Program-made: the position numbers and the translations under genes
From: Congeria kusceri
Taxonomy: Eukaryota > Mollusca > Bivalvia > Myida > Dreissenidae
DNA length: 64,000 nucleotides
Assembly (NCBI GenBank): GCA_027627225.1
Contig: CM051027.1
Span: 45,074,618 to 45,138,617 of the forward strand
Direction of reading: 5' to 3'
Notes under the pieces: generated by a model
Seen by the model: only the letters and a program-made list of their open reading frames with translations
The model's database searches: none
Told to the model about the DNA's origin: nothing
Part shown: in pieces, positions 26,401-35,299 of the stretch
How positions within the stretch are numbered: position 1 is the stretch's first letter
Layout: the number at the start of each line of letters is the position of its first letter

Positions 26401-29400
26401 ACCTCTGGGCATAGCAGTTTTAGAGAAGATTTTTAAAGTCATTTTGCTATTTAACTTATAAGTCTATATAAACCATGTGACCCCCGGGGTGTGCCCAGTT
26501 TTGACCCCAGGGGCATCATCTGAACAATATTAATCTTTGTAGAGGACCACCATACAATGTTACATACAAACCTCTGGGCCTAACGGTTTCAGAGGAGAAG
26601 ATTTTTAAAGTCATGTTTCTAATTAAATCTATATAACCCATGTGACCCCCGGGGTAGCCCAGTTTAACCCCAGTGGCATCATTTGAACAATCTTTGTAGA
26701 GGACCACTATACAACGTTACATACCAAATATGAAACCTCTGGGCCTTGCAGTTTCAGAGGAGAAGATTTTTGAAGTCATTTTGCTTTTTAAGTCTATATA
26801 AACCATGTGACCCCCGGGGTGTGCACAGTTTTGACCCCAGGGGCATCATTTTAACAATCTTTGTAAAAGACCACTACCGTAATTACTCAGTCATAAGTCG
26901 AGATTTTAAGCCTCTTAAATTGTGGTTATAAAGTACATTTGACTCATGAGTTCACAAACAATCGTAGCATATTATATTGAAATATTTCTCAAATGCATTT
27001 TATTTCTTACCTGCATATTTGCTAATCCACACACTATAATCCATTCATAATTATCACAGTTTGCCCTTTCTATTAATTACCGACAATTAAGACAAAATGC
27101 ATAACTATTTCATTATTAAATAAGATGCAAACTGTGAATGAAACTATCTACCGGTACTCTATTTTAATTGACTTCCCCACTTTAAGCCCCAGCTAGACCA
27201 TCAGCCACCAATAAAAAAATCAATAAACCTGCAGACGAAACCCATGATTTTTGTGTATAGCATATTGCTAATTAAACTGGCTGGAACCGGTTTTTGTGTA
27301 CATCAAGATCTGTTAAAGAGGATTTGGCGGTAATTTCAGCTTTAAGGCATTTACTGCAGACTGTACCATATACCTACTTATTAGAGCATACTCTGGCCAA
27401 TTTTCCGATGGTGTTTTATGATCATTCTAACTCGACTTATGGAATGGTTATTAGAAATACGTTTCTGGAATGAATTTTAACTTCTTGACTTATGAGACGT
27501 TTACACTTATGACTGGGTATTTACGGTATACAATGTTACATACCAAATATAAAACCTCTAGGCCTTGAGATTTCAGAGATTTTTAAAGTCATTTTGCTAT
27601 TTAAGTCAATATAAACCATGTGACACCCGGGGTGTTGCCAGTTTTTACCCCAGGGGCATTATTTGAACAAAGTTGGTAGAGGAGCACTACATAATGTTAC
27701 ATACCAAATATAAAACCTCTGTGCCAAGGTTTTAGAGAAGATTTTAAAAGTTTGTTTGCTATTTTAAGTCTATATATACCATGTGACCCCTGGGGTGTGG
27801 CCAGTTTTGACCCCAGGGGCATGATTTGAACAATCTTTGTAGAGGACTACTATACAATGTTTCATACCAAATGTAAAACCTCTGGGCCTTGCAGTTTCAC
27901 AGGAGATTTTAAAAGTCATTTTGCTATTTAAGTCTGAATAAACCATGTGACCCACGGGGTGTGGCCAGTTTTGACCCCAGGGGCACAATGTTAAATACCA
28001 AATATGAAACCTCTGGGCCTTGCGGTTTTAGAGAAGAAGATTTTTAAAGTTATTTTGCTATTTAAGTCTATACAAATCATGTGACCCCCGGGGTGTGGCC
28101 AATTTTGACCCCAGGGGCACTATTTCAACAATATTTGTAGAGAACCACTATACAATGTTAAATACCAATTATGAAACCTGTAGGTCTTGCGGTTTCAGAT
28201 GAGATTTTTAAACTCATTTTGCTATATAAGTCTATTTAAACAATGTGACCCCCGGGCGTAGCCAGTTTTGACCCCAGGGACATTATTTGAACAATCTTTG
28301 TAGAGGACCACTATACAATGTTATATACCAAATATGAAACCTCTAGGCCTTGCTGTTTCAGAGGAGAAGATTTTTAAAGTTATTTTGCTATACAAGTCTA
28401 TATAAACCATGTGACCCCTGGGGCGTGGCCAGTTTTGACCCCAGGGGCATTATTTGAACAATCTTTGTAGAGGACCACTAGAGGATGTCACAAATATGAA
28501 AGCTCTGAGCCTTGCGGTTTCATAGGAGAAGATTTTTAAAGTTTATACTGTTTAAATCTATTATCAGCTCTGGTGACCTACATATGCAATGGACCGGAAA
28601 GATTTGAACAACTTTGAAAGAGGTCCACCCAAGAATCATTCCTGTGAAGTTTGGTGAAAATCTGCCAAGCGGTTTAGGAGGAGATGTTGTTTAAATGAAA
28701 AGTTGACGACGCACGCACACACGCACGCACGCACACACGCACGACGGACAACGGGCGATCACAAAAGCTCACCATGAGCACGTTGTGCTCAGGTGAGCTA
28801 ATAATCTATGTGAAAAAGGGGCATAATTCTGTCAAAATGCAAAACATAGTTATATGGATGTTGCCCCTGATACTGGAGTTGATGACAGAGGTATGTTCCT
28901 ATTTTCAATTGAATAACTTATGTAGTTCTGAATTTACGAAAGATTTGAATATAAACTTTAACCAGAAAATCTAAATGAAAAAGGGGCATAACTCTGTCAA
29001 AATACAAAACAGAGTTATAGGGAATGTTGCCCCTGACACTGGGGTTGATGACAAAGGTATATTGCAAATTTCAAGTGAATAACTTATGTAGTTCTGCAGG
29101 TACACGTCTTTTGAATATAAACATTAGCAGACAATCTCTCTGAAAAAAGGGGCATAACTCTGTCAAAATACAAAACAGCTTTATAGGGAATGTTGCCCCT
29201 GACACTGAGGTTGATGACAAAGGCATACTCCAATTTTTCAGTGAATAACTTATGTAGTTCTGAAGTTACAAACCTTTTGAATATAAACTTTAACCAGAAA
29301 ACGTATGTGAAAAAGGGGCATAACTCTGTCACAATACAAAACATAGTTATGGTGAAGGTTGCCCCTGATACTGGAGTTGATGGCAAAGGTATATTAAACG

Positions 29401-32400
29401 TTTCAAGTGATTAAGTTATGTAGTTTTGAAGTTAAAAAACTTCAACAAAATTCAGATGCGACGCTGATGCCAGAGCGAGTAGGAAAGCTCACCTATTCTT
29501 TGAATAGTCAAGCTAAAAATCAAATATATGCAGATTATGGCAAATCATCATTAAATATATGCTGATAATGATGAAATATATGCTAGCCATAACAAAACAT
29601 ACATACAAAGTATGATGATTTACGACAAAACATAAGCAAATATTTGCTATTCATGGCAACACATCAGTAAATTGTATGATGGAAAAATACAAGCAGAGAT
29701 GTGCTGAGTACTGCTTATCATGAAAAAACACAGGTGGAGATGTACTGACCATGGCAAGACATAGGTGGATATGTACTGACCATGGCAAGACATGGGTGGA
29801 AATGTACTGATCATGGCAAGACATAGGTGGAGATGTACTGCCCATGGCAAGACATAGGTGATGTACTGACGATTGCAAGACAGAAATAGATATGTACTGA
29901 CGATGGCAAGACATAGGCAGAGATATTCTTTCCATGGCAAGACCTAGATGGAGATGTACTGACCATGACAAGACATAAGTAGAGAGGTACTGACAATGTC
30001 AAGACATAGATGGAGATGTACTAACCATCCCAAGACATAGATGGAGATGTACTGACCATGGCAAGACATATGTGGAGATGTACTGACCATGACAAGACAT
30101 ATGTAGAGATGTACTGACCACGTCAAGAATAGGTGAAGATGTACTGACCATGGCAAGACAGAGTTGGGGATGTAATGACCATGGCAAGACATAGGTGGAG
30201 AAGTAATGCCCATGGCAGGACACAGACGGAGATGTGCTGACCATGACAAGACAAAGGTAGAGATGTGCTGACCATGACAAGACGTAGGTAGAGATGTGCT
30301 GACCATGGCAAGACGTAGGTAGAGATGTGCTGACCATGACAAGACGTAGGTAGAGATGTGCTGACCATGGCAAGACGTAGGTAGAGATGTGCTGACCATG
30401 ACAAGACAAAGGTAGAGATGTGCTGACCATGACAAGACGTAGGTAGAGATGTGCTGACCATGACAAGACAAAGGTAGAGATGTGCTGACCATGACAAGAC
30501 GTAGGTAGAGATGTGCTGACCATGACAAGACAAAGGTAGAGATGTGCTGACCATGACAAGACAAAGGTAGAGATGTGCTGACCATGACAAGACGTAGGTA
30601 GAGATGTGCTGACCATGGCAAGACGTAGGTAGAGATGTGCTGACCATGGCAAGACGTAGGTAGAGATGTGCTGACCATGGCAAGACAAAGGTAGAGATGT
30701 GCTGACCATGACAAGACAAAGGTAGAGATGTGCTGACCATAACAAGACGTAGGTAGAGATGTGCTGACCATGACAAGACGTAGGTAGAGATGTGCTGACC
30801 ATGACAAGACAAAGGTAGAGATGTGCTGACCATGACAAGACGTAGGTAGAGATGTGCTGACCATGACAAGACAAAGGTAGAGATGTGCTGACCATGACAA
30901 GACAAAGGTAGAGATGTGCTGACCATGACAAGACGTAGGTAGAGATGTGCTGACCATGGCAAGACGTAGGTAGAGATGTGCTGACCATGGCAAGACGTAG
31001 GTAGAGATGTGCTGACCATGGCAAGACAAAGGTAGAGATGTGCTGACCATAACAAGACGTAGGTAGAGATGTGCTGACCATGACAAGACGTAGGTAGAGA
31101 TGTGCTGACCATGACAAGACGTAGGTAGAGATGTGCTGACCATGACAAGACGTAGGTAGAGATGTGCTGACCATGGCAAGACGTAGGTAGAGATGTGCTG
31201 ACCATGGCAAGACAAATGTAGAGATGTGCTGACCATGACAAGACGTAGGTAGAGATGTGCTGACCATGATAAGACGTAGGTAGAGATGTGCTGACCATGG
31301 CAAGACATAAGCAGGTCAGTAGATACATGCTAGAAGCGACAAGATTATTATGACAAAGCATACAGCACATATAAGCTGATCATACAATTACCGTGACATG
31401 ATATATTTTGGTAAATTGATGAAACAGCAGAAATAATAAAAATCTAGCAGAAATTGCACTTCTTCACAGTCTTAGTGCACTTTTACAATGTCTTATACTA
31501 GGACACCAGCATTTTCATCATACCGTCATCATCTCAGCATACGTCATTCACACTTACTATATCTCTACATGGCTCCAGTGATGCACTGCTACAACTGATT
31601 TGAATAACAAAATCCAAAATGTGTTAATGTAGATTAACTCGGGATGTCATTGTTTATACAAGAGTGATATTTACATAAACTTCTTTGCATTTTCAAAGTA
31701 CTCTTGTCCATTTAGGCAACACAAAATTTAACCACTCAGTATTGACGATGAGTCATAACTGGTACTCACCTTTAGATATTTCAGACATCTGTTCAGGCTT
31801 AAAGGCTCTACAAAGATACACAGAGGATATATCAGTTAGCGGCATGATACTATGGGCATAGTTTGAATCAAAGCAAGTTATCTTCTTTCTAGTAGAGAAT
31901 TAGAAAAAATCATAAATTATGCCCACTGATAGCTTTAATTAGAAATGTCTTAACTGTGCGTCATAATACGTTTCATAGGGGACATTAATATCAGTCTCTA
32001 AATCTGAGCAATATAACTTCATAGGGGACATTAATATCAGTATCTAAATCTGAGCAATATAACAAATATAGGCAACATAGACAAACTAACAGTTAATGAA
32101 AACACTGCAAGTCAAAACTAGAACATAAAGATGATTGAGCAGAGACGTTGTCTTGAACGGAAGGTTAAACAAGACAGTTAATAGTTTGACGGTGAAGAAT
32201 TACCGCTGTTCTCATGGAAATTGAAGTACGTATTAGGTATATATAGTGAAGGCTTTCTTAAAAATTAGCCAACCGCAGCCTATTACACAGCCACGCGTAT
32301 GAAGTGTTTCTAATAGTGTGATAGTGATGGAATGATGGATGTTAAAACCTGCAAATTACACCTCTGCCATACTACTGGATATCGTTACCCTCTGTCATAC

Positions 32401-33881
32401 AATATTGAATAATACCAAACATAGTCACTAAAATCAACAACAATGCCAGGGTTCCCTCTGGCTTTTGAAAAGTTGTCGCCACTTTTTTTTCGCCAAAGTT
32501 GAAACAAAAGCAGATAACGCGGACCGCTTTTCCCGCTCTATGTAGTTTAGCATCTTAAGTCGGTAAATACAACATTTCATGCTCAATACCTAGGTTTTCC
32601 GGTATATCCTACACAGTTTTACCGTGTTGGTAAATTTGATGCTACAGCTAGAGTTAGTTAGTTACTGACTAGTAAATGACCACTAGAGGCACTTATTTAT
32701 GCTACGATTCATTTTTGGACCGAAGATGGTTAAAAATGTGAAGTTAAAAAATATCGGATATTAATAAGTTTGGAGCCCCTAAAGTGACATAAAACACATT
32801 TGCAAATACATAATATGTTTAGTTTATTGCGTAATTACGAAATGTATATTTATGAAAAAAAAACGTAATATTATTTCGTAAAAATAATTTGTATTTCGTT
32901 AAAAAGGCATATTTCGTAAAAAAAAGAAATAGTGTTGCGTAATTTTTTACTATATTGTAATCCATGTTCTTGCAAAATGTAACCATCGAAAAGAAAAACT
33001 TAATATACAACTACCGACGTTGCGATCTACAGTAATATCGAATACTTACCTGTCCTCTGATTTCTTGGCAGTGTCGTCCGACATGTCGTCCTCGGCGCTG
33101 TAGTCCAGAATGGACTTGACCCCAAACTGCTTGTTCCGGTTGACCACTGGCTGGATGGCCACCTTGTCCTCGCCCGCCACGAAGTGACCATAGAACGTCA
33201 TCTTCATCAATTTCCGGAACAACGTGGCGCCCAGAATAGACCGGCTCATTTTTAGCAACTGAAATGAGGTACAAACAAGTCTGAGTGGTGAACAACTGGA
33301 CGACCTAGTGTGATAGCTGAAAAAAAAACAACAACAAGACAAGAACACGCGAACAATAAAGCGCAAAGTACAACTCCAAAAACACATAACCTTTTATCTA
33401 ATGCGTATCCAAAACGGTCATTAATTACTTTAGTCGCAGTCCCATGCATAAAGAATACCCATTATTTGAGCAAACATTAAATTACGTCCGTTCTTACTGT
33501 ACCGAATCTATCTTCGAAAATACCGAAGTAAAACTTTACATAAAGAATGGTACGTGTATGTAGATTTACCTTGTTGTTGTTATTGACAATAAATGGAATG
33601 GAGCAAATCTGAAAGACTAAATACGCTCGTATAAGTTCTTTCGTGGTTTTGCTTCTAAACGCCTCTTTATAGTTCGTAAAGGTCAAATCCACCTCTGGGT
33701 GACCCTTCACCCGTGCACCGCTCTCGTGTACTGTTCTGCTGCCTCCCGTGCTAACGGAGGTGTGCTCCGCGGAGGTGGAGGTGAACGCCACGGCATTCCA
33801 GCGGGGGAAGAGGAAGAGGCCCTCTCGGTACAGCAGCGGCCTACAGTGGACAATCCGGCATGTCAGGCATCGCAGCGCCAT
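14260..33881 (-). CDS. PRODH: Proline dehydrogenase, mitochondrial (whole spliced gene, 13 coding exons)
   Basis: Flavoenzyme of the mitochondrial inner membrane/matrix that oxidises L-proline to pyrroline-5-carboxylate, the first step of proline breakdown, passing electrons to the respiratory chain. Thirteen exons join with GT-AG borders and matching phases into 636 residues (human PRODH is about 600). Residues 1-35 are Arg-rich with only one acidic residue, a likely mitochondrial presequence. Family motifs in order: [16 protein letters not shown] (exon 2), KLTALGRP (K246), MVDAEQ (D399), [16 protein letters not shown] (R462), [32 protein letters not shown] and YLSRRAMEN (R584/R585). From the E. 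coli PutA structures, the Lys, Asp and three Arg are expected to contact FAD or proline. An EF-hand-like loop lies at 324-335. The start is supported by an in-frame TAG nine codons upstream. No frame break is seen, so the gene is probably functional. Cytosolic use or alternative starts cannot be judged. Confidence 0.96.
14484..14658 (-). repeat. Tandem duplication spanning the last PRODH 3' splice site
   Basis: An ~80-bp block containing the real exon-13 acceptor (14484-14562) is repeated imperfectly at 14572-14658. The second copy reproduces the acceptor and the first exon bases on the minus strand (gttacag/gccagacaggc versus the real gtttcag/GCCAGGCGGGC). It then diverges into a run of T, so it lacks a usable exon. 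It is a potential decoy 3' splice site. Confidence 0.7.
15321..15409 (-). CDS. PRODH: PRODH exon 12 (residues 531-559)
   Basis: Acceptor gttatag/A, donor CTTG/gtatgt. It encodes [20 protein letters not shown]. The phases (one base in, one base out) fit both neighbours. Confidence 0.96.
15805..15989 (-). CDS. PRODH: PRODH exon 11 (residues 469-529)
   Basis: Acceptor ctaacag/GAG, donor AATT/gtaagt. It encodes [20 protein letters not shown] and [15 protein letters not shown], two of the strongest PRODH signatures. The final two bases start Leu530. GC content is visibly higher than in the flanking introns. Confidence 0.97.
16261..16356 (-). CDS. PRODH: PRODH exon 10 (residues 437-468; KLVRGAY motif)
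   Basis: Acceptor tatttcag/TCG, donor CAG/gtacaa. It encodes [14 protein letters not shown]462 matches the Arg that interacts with FAD in the family. Thirty-two codons, phase 0 at both ends. Confidence 0.97.
16541..17325 (+). mobile_element. Helitron-like element in PRODH intron 9
   Basis: Left end ACAAGAGCACCGCCTACGGG...CTCGACTTTC, right end TTCGAAAAGTCGAGCTAGAA, with CTCGACTTT/AAAGTCGAG as short inverted ends. Internal ~130-bp degenerate monomers mention AAGTACTTTGAGTTT repeatedly. A GACGCTGACGCGGACGCAGA tract precedes the end. No protein coding capacity. Confidence 0.6.
17410..17556 (-). CDS. PRODH: PRODH exon 9 (residues 388-436; MVDAEQ motif)
   Basis: Acceptor gttatag/CAT, donor AAG/gtgaaa. 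It carries [18 protein letters not shown], where D399 is the expected active-site Asp, and FNTYQNYLK. Phase 0 at both ends. Confidence 0.97.
17736..18414 (+). mobile_element. Helitron-like element, 'GGGGGCATAA' family, in PRODH intron 8
   Basis: Starts AAGAGCTGTTTGTAAAACAG and ends with CCGACAGACAGACC, CAAAATACCCC and GAGGGGGCATAA. It contains about three ~140-bp monomers sharing GGGCCATAATTCC and GAGCGGAAACGG. Boundaries are approximate. Confidence 0.55.
18490..19021 (-). repeat. ~40-bp minisatellite made from the PRODH exon 8/5' splice-site junction
   Basis: Thirteen tandem copies of a ~40-bp unit directly downstream of exon 8. On the minus strand each copy contains GTGGACACCATCGCCAGG followed by gtgagtac, i.e. 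the last 18 coding bases of exon 8 plus its donor site, then ~14 bp of spacer. Most copies keep a perfect or near-perfect GT donor. Two copies (near 18517 and 18640) also resemble exon sequence further upstream (TTG-CAGAGAG). Period 40 is not a multiple of three. Confidence 0.92.
19022..19114 (-). CDS. PRODH: PRODH exon 8 (residues 357-387)
   Basis: Acceptor gtgctgcag/ACA, donor AGG/gtgagtac. It encodes [20 protein letters not shown] and then [11 protein letters not shown], the helix that precedes the barrel strand carrying D399. Its last ~25 nt plus the donor have been amplified into a 13-copy minisatellite directly downstream in the intron (see 18490-19021). Confidence 0.94.
19332..19413 (-). 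CDS. PRODH: PRODH exon 7 (residues 330-356)
   Basis: Two AG acceptors lie 4 nt apart (cttcag/GCAG/GTGG). Phase from exon 6 selects the upstream one, giving Gly329 then [13 protein letters not shown]. The exon completes an EF-hand-like loop (D324-x-G-x-D328-G329-x-V331-x-x-x-D335) and ends in phase 0 at GAG/gtagga. Using the downstream acceptor would remove 4 nt and shift the frame. Confidence 0.92.
20137..23297 (+). mobile_element. Helitron-like 'CTTCGGGGGCATAA' element (middle level of nest 1)
   Basis: Begins GTATGCCCCCGAAGCATATG and ends GAAAGCCCTTCGGGGGCATA, so its ends can pair. From about 21130 it is an array of some 14 monomers (~150 bp) carrying GGGCAATAACTCC, GTTATGGTCCTTGT and CCTCTATCATTATATGAAGT. 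A GACGGATGGACGGACAGAC tract precedes the right end. It interrupts the outer element between two of its monomers. Confidence 0.65.
20191..21115 (+). mobile_element. 925-bp TIR element flanked by TTA (inner level of nest 1)
   Basis: Terminal inverted repeats of about 45 bp, ~90% identical, both containing CACACTGTCACGATTTTGGC. Flanked by TTA at 20188-20190 and 21116-21118. The interior is rich in CGAT/TCGTG motifs and has no transposase. A 3-bp TTA duplication suggests a PIF/Harbinger-type MITE, but the termini are not diagnostic. Confidence 0.75.
23691..23908 (-). CDS. PRODH: PRODH exon 6 (residues 257-328; helical insert)
   Basis: Acceptor aattcag/ATC, donor GACGG/gtgagg. It encodes the variable helical insert present in animal PRODH ([20 protein letters not shown], then [17 protein letters not shown]). 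Its last five codons begin an EF-hand-like loop that is completed by exon 7. Confidence 0.92.
24160..24224 (-). CDS. PRODH: PRODH exon 5 (residues 236-256; catalytic-Lys motif)
   Basis: Acceptor attcacag/AT, donor CTG/gtgatt. It encodes [17 protein letters not shown]246 in the KLTALGRP motif corresponds to the FAD-contacting Lys of the PutA/PRODH barrel. It ends in phase 0. Confidence 0.95.
24456..24599 (-). CDS. PRODH: PRODH exon 4 (residues 188-234)
   Basis: Acceptor tttctag/AG, donor GCAG/gtaatg. It encodes a linker and the conserved block [20 protein letters not shown], which aligns with the ARTYFYANEAKCDSHMETF region of vertebrate PRODH. It ends one base into Asp235. The intron separating it from exon 3 is about 7.2 kb and holds the 31-bp minisatellite and nested mobile elements. 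Confidence 0.95.
24700..25316 (+). mobile_element. Helitron-like 'GTCGAGCTAAA' element in PRODH intron 3
   Basis: Left end ACAGCTGTCTCAGGACAGCG then CGCTCGACTATTC; right end GAATAGTCGAGCTAAA. The first ~20 bp form a small hairpin (AGCTGTC/GGACAGC). Three ~170-bp monomers with AGGGGCATAATTCTGCTAAA lie inside, followed by ACGCCGACGCCGACG. Confidence 0.65.
25688..28801 (+). mobile_element. Helitron-like 'CAGGTGAGCTAA' element (middle level of nest 2)
   Basis: Left end ACAAGAGGGCCATGATGGCC...GGTCACTCACCTGAG; right end is a strong hairpin, GCTCACCATGAGCACG/TTGTGCTCAGGTGAGC, then TAA. The interior holds about a dozen ~170-bp monomers with CCATGTGACCCC, TTTTGACCCCAGGGGCAT and TTTGTAGAGGACCACTA. The hairpin plus CTAA end is the best Helitron-type terminus in the window. 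Confidence 0.7.
26877..27526 (+). mobile_element. 650-bp TA-flanked TIR element (inner level of nest 2)
   Basis: Inverted termini beginning CCGTAA(T/A)TAC(T/C)CAGTCA and continuing TAAGT match at about 20 of 22 positions. TA flanks both ends (26875-26876, 27527-27528). Removing the insert reconnects a Helitron-like monomer at ACCACTATACAATG. TA duplication fits a Tc1/mariner-type MITE; there is no transposase. Confidence 0.75.
29690..31310 (-). repeat. 31-bp minisatellite in PRODH intron 3
   Basis: About 35 near-perfect units (30235-31310) of CATGACAAGACGTAGGTAGA followed by GATGTGCTGAC, preceded by ~17 diverged units (29690-30234). Two sites vary between units (A/G in CATGR, GT/AA in GACxxAGG). 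Because 31 is one more than a multiple of three and the unit has no minus-strand stop, all three minus frames stay open for more than 400 codons with the same 31-residue periodicity. These frames are not genes. Confidence 0.95.
31770..31807 (-). CDS. PRODH: PRODH exon 3, a 38-nt microexon (residues 175-186)
   Basis: Acceptor tttgtag/AGCC, donor AAAG/gtgagt. It supplies one base to finish Arg174, twelve codons ([12 protein letters not shown]), and one base starting Glu187. It was found only because the phases of exons 2 and 4 require a 1+3n+1 exon, and it satisfies both sides. It encodes a poorly conserved hydrophilic linker, so the evidence is splice signals and phase rather than homology. 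Confidence 0.82.
31811..33049. other. PRODH intron 2, no further feature recognised
   Basis: Noncoding. A two-copy ~54-bp direct repeat (TTCATAGGGGACATTAATAT...) lies at about 31971-32061. The rest is AT-rich without recognised repeats. Confidence 0.5.
33050..33258 (-). CDS. PRODH: PRODH exon 2 (residues 105-173 plus split Arg174)
   Basis: Acceptor tttcag/TTG, donor CAG/gtaagt. It encodes the most conserved N-terminal block of animal PRODH ([19 protein letters not shown], then [11 protein letters not shown]). It ends with two bases of a split Arg codon completed by exon 3. Confidence 0.95.
33570..33881 (-). CDS. PRODH: PRODH exon 1 (residues 1-104)
   Basis: ATG is at 33879-33881; an in-frame TAG at 33906-33908 fixes it as the first usable start. 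The exon encodes the Arg-rich presequence ([20 protein letters not shown]), a low-complexity Ser/Thr linker, and the conserved start of the PRODH fold ([20 protein letters not shown]). It ends in phase 0 at an AAG/gtaaat donor, after a run of four Asn codons. Confidence 0.93.
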
Positions 33882-33927
33882 TTGTAGCCACTGTCCAGGT
33901 GCACCCTAGAGGATCGTGGAACGCACC
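33882..33927 (-). other. PRODH: PRODH 5' UTR segment with a probable upstream splice acceptor
   Basis: Upstream of the ATG the minus strand reads through an in-frame TAG (33906-33908) to a good acceptor (tttttcag/GGTG) at 33928-33935. A noncoding first exon therefore probably lies further upstream, beyond 33928. I cannot place it or the promoter from sequence alone. Confidence 0.5.
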
Positions 33928-33935
33928 CTGAAAAA

Positions 33936-34415
33936 CACATATAACATTCATGATATTGGAATTCATTAGATAGCACGACGAACTAGCACAACCAACAACA
34001 GGTACCTGTTCCAAACTTGAATCACCGAATAACATGTAATGTATCAGAAGAATAAACCAAAATTTAAAATATAAGTCCATTTCTGTCAATTCACTGAAAT
34101 CTTAACGGGTACAAACTTAAAATAGTCGTAAATAATTCCGTGTATACAAGAAACGCATGTAAATTCACACTTTAAATTGGAATACATCAGAAATAATTCT
34201 GTCTAAGACTATAATATTATAATGTTTAATATCGAGTTCTTTAACATTATTTACTTATAAGGAAGATCTACTCGTTTTATTGACGCGGGTTATGTACGTC
34301 TATACAAATGTACATGTGTATTCACAGAGCCAAATAAAATACTGGACGCACTTTCAGCTGCTAGTATTACAGGGGCGTACCTAGGTCAAACATGAGTGTA
34401 CGCATTGTGCACAAT
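33936..34415. other. No gene recognised upstream of PRODH
   Basis: AT-rich. It should contain or flank the PRODH first exon and promoter, but no TATA/Inr pair or CpG-rich stretch stands out. Confidence 0.4.
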
Positions 34416-35299
34416 ACAAGAGCTGTCGGAGGACAGCGCGCTCGACTTTTCTTGTGCTTGTCAGAGTTACTGGCATTTTTTTTCTAAAGCACGAAATATG
34501 GAAATTCCACGAAAACCAAATTTTTCTAACGAAATGCATTGAAGTCAGCAAATCAATAAACTGGTAAAAGTGACCTTGCCCCACCCACCCCATATGCAAT
34601 CCCAAGTGAGGTCTTGAAATAAGGTATCTACGTATTAAGTTTTATTAAAATATCTCAATTTGTTTTCAAGTTATTGAGCGGAAGCCGTTTTTTTTAAGTA
34701 ACAGTGACCTTGACCCCACCCACCCCATATGCAATCCCTAGCGAGGTCTCGCTATAAGGTATCTATGTTTGCAGTTTCATTACAATAGCTTAATCCGTTC
34801 TCGAGTTAGAGAGTGGAAACGAAACGTTGAGAAACTAGCTTACTGAAAAACTTTTACCTGTCCAGAAGGCTTATTTGTAAAATTTCTAAGTGTAATAAGA
34901 CCCATAATGTTGACAAATTTTAAACTAGAGTTATCAAAATTGGCCCATGAGTTCATTTCAATATAGGGAATAAGTGTTCTAAGTTTGAATGAAATCCCTT
35001 AAGCCACTCCTGAGAAACCAGCTTACCGAAAAACTTTGACCTGTCCATATAGCTTATGTAAAATTTCTAAGTGTAAAAAGGCCCATAATTTTGACAAATT
35101 TCAAACTAGAGTTACCAAACTTGGCCTATAGGTTCATTTTAATGTTGGAAATAAATGTTTTAAGTTTGAATAAAATCCCCCAAGCCATTCCGAAGAAACT
35201 AGCTTACCGAAAAACTTTAACCTAGCTCGGACGCCGACGCCAAGGCCGACGCCGGGGCGAGTAGAATAGCTTGCTTTTTCTTCGAAAAGTCGAGCTAAA
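34416..35299 (+). mobile_element. Helitron-like 'GTCGAGCTAAA' element upstream of PRODH
   Basis: Left end ACAAGAGCTGTCGGAGGACA then GCGCGCTCGACTTTTC; right end TTCGAAAAGTCGAGCTAAAA. It has two kinds of internal monomer: a GTGACCTTGACCCCACCCAC type (34570-34820) and the AACTAGAGTTATCAAAATTG type also found at 13396-14006. A GACGCCGACGCCAAGGCCGA tract precedes the end. Confidence 0.7.

Larger units (their letters stand above)
25474..29516 (+). mobile_element. Helitron-like 'GTCAAGCTAAA' element (outer level of nest 2)
   Basis: Left end ACAAGAGCTGTCAGAGGACA...CTCGACTATTCG, right end TTTGAATAGTCAAGCTAAAA. Its own internal monomers (AAAAAGGGGCATAACTCTGT...GATGACAAAGG) occupy 25540-25687 and 28802-29450, split by the element at 25688-28801. 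Confidence 0.65.

Noticed and set aside
29944..31370. Minus-strand open frames of 454, 434 and 415 codons
   Set aside because: All three are the same 31-bp minisatellite read in different registers. No start context, splice signals or non-repeat domain; they lie in a PRODH intron.
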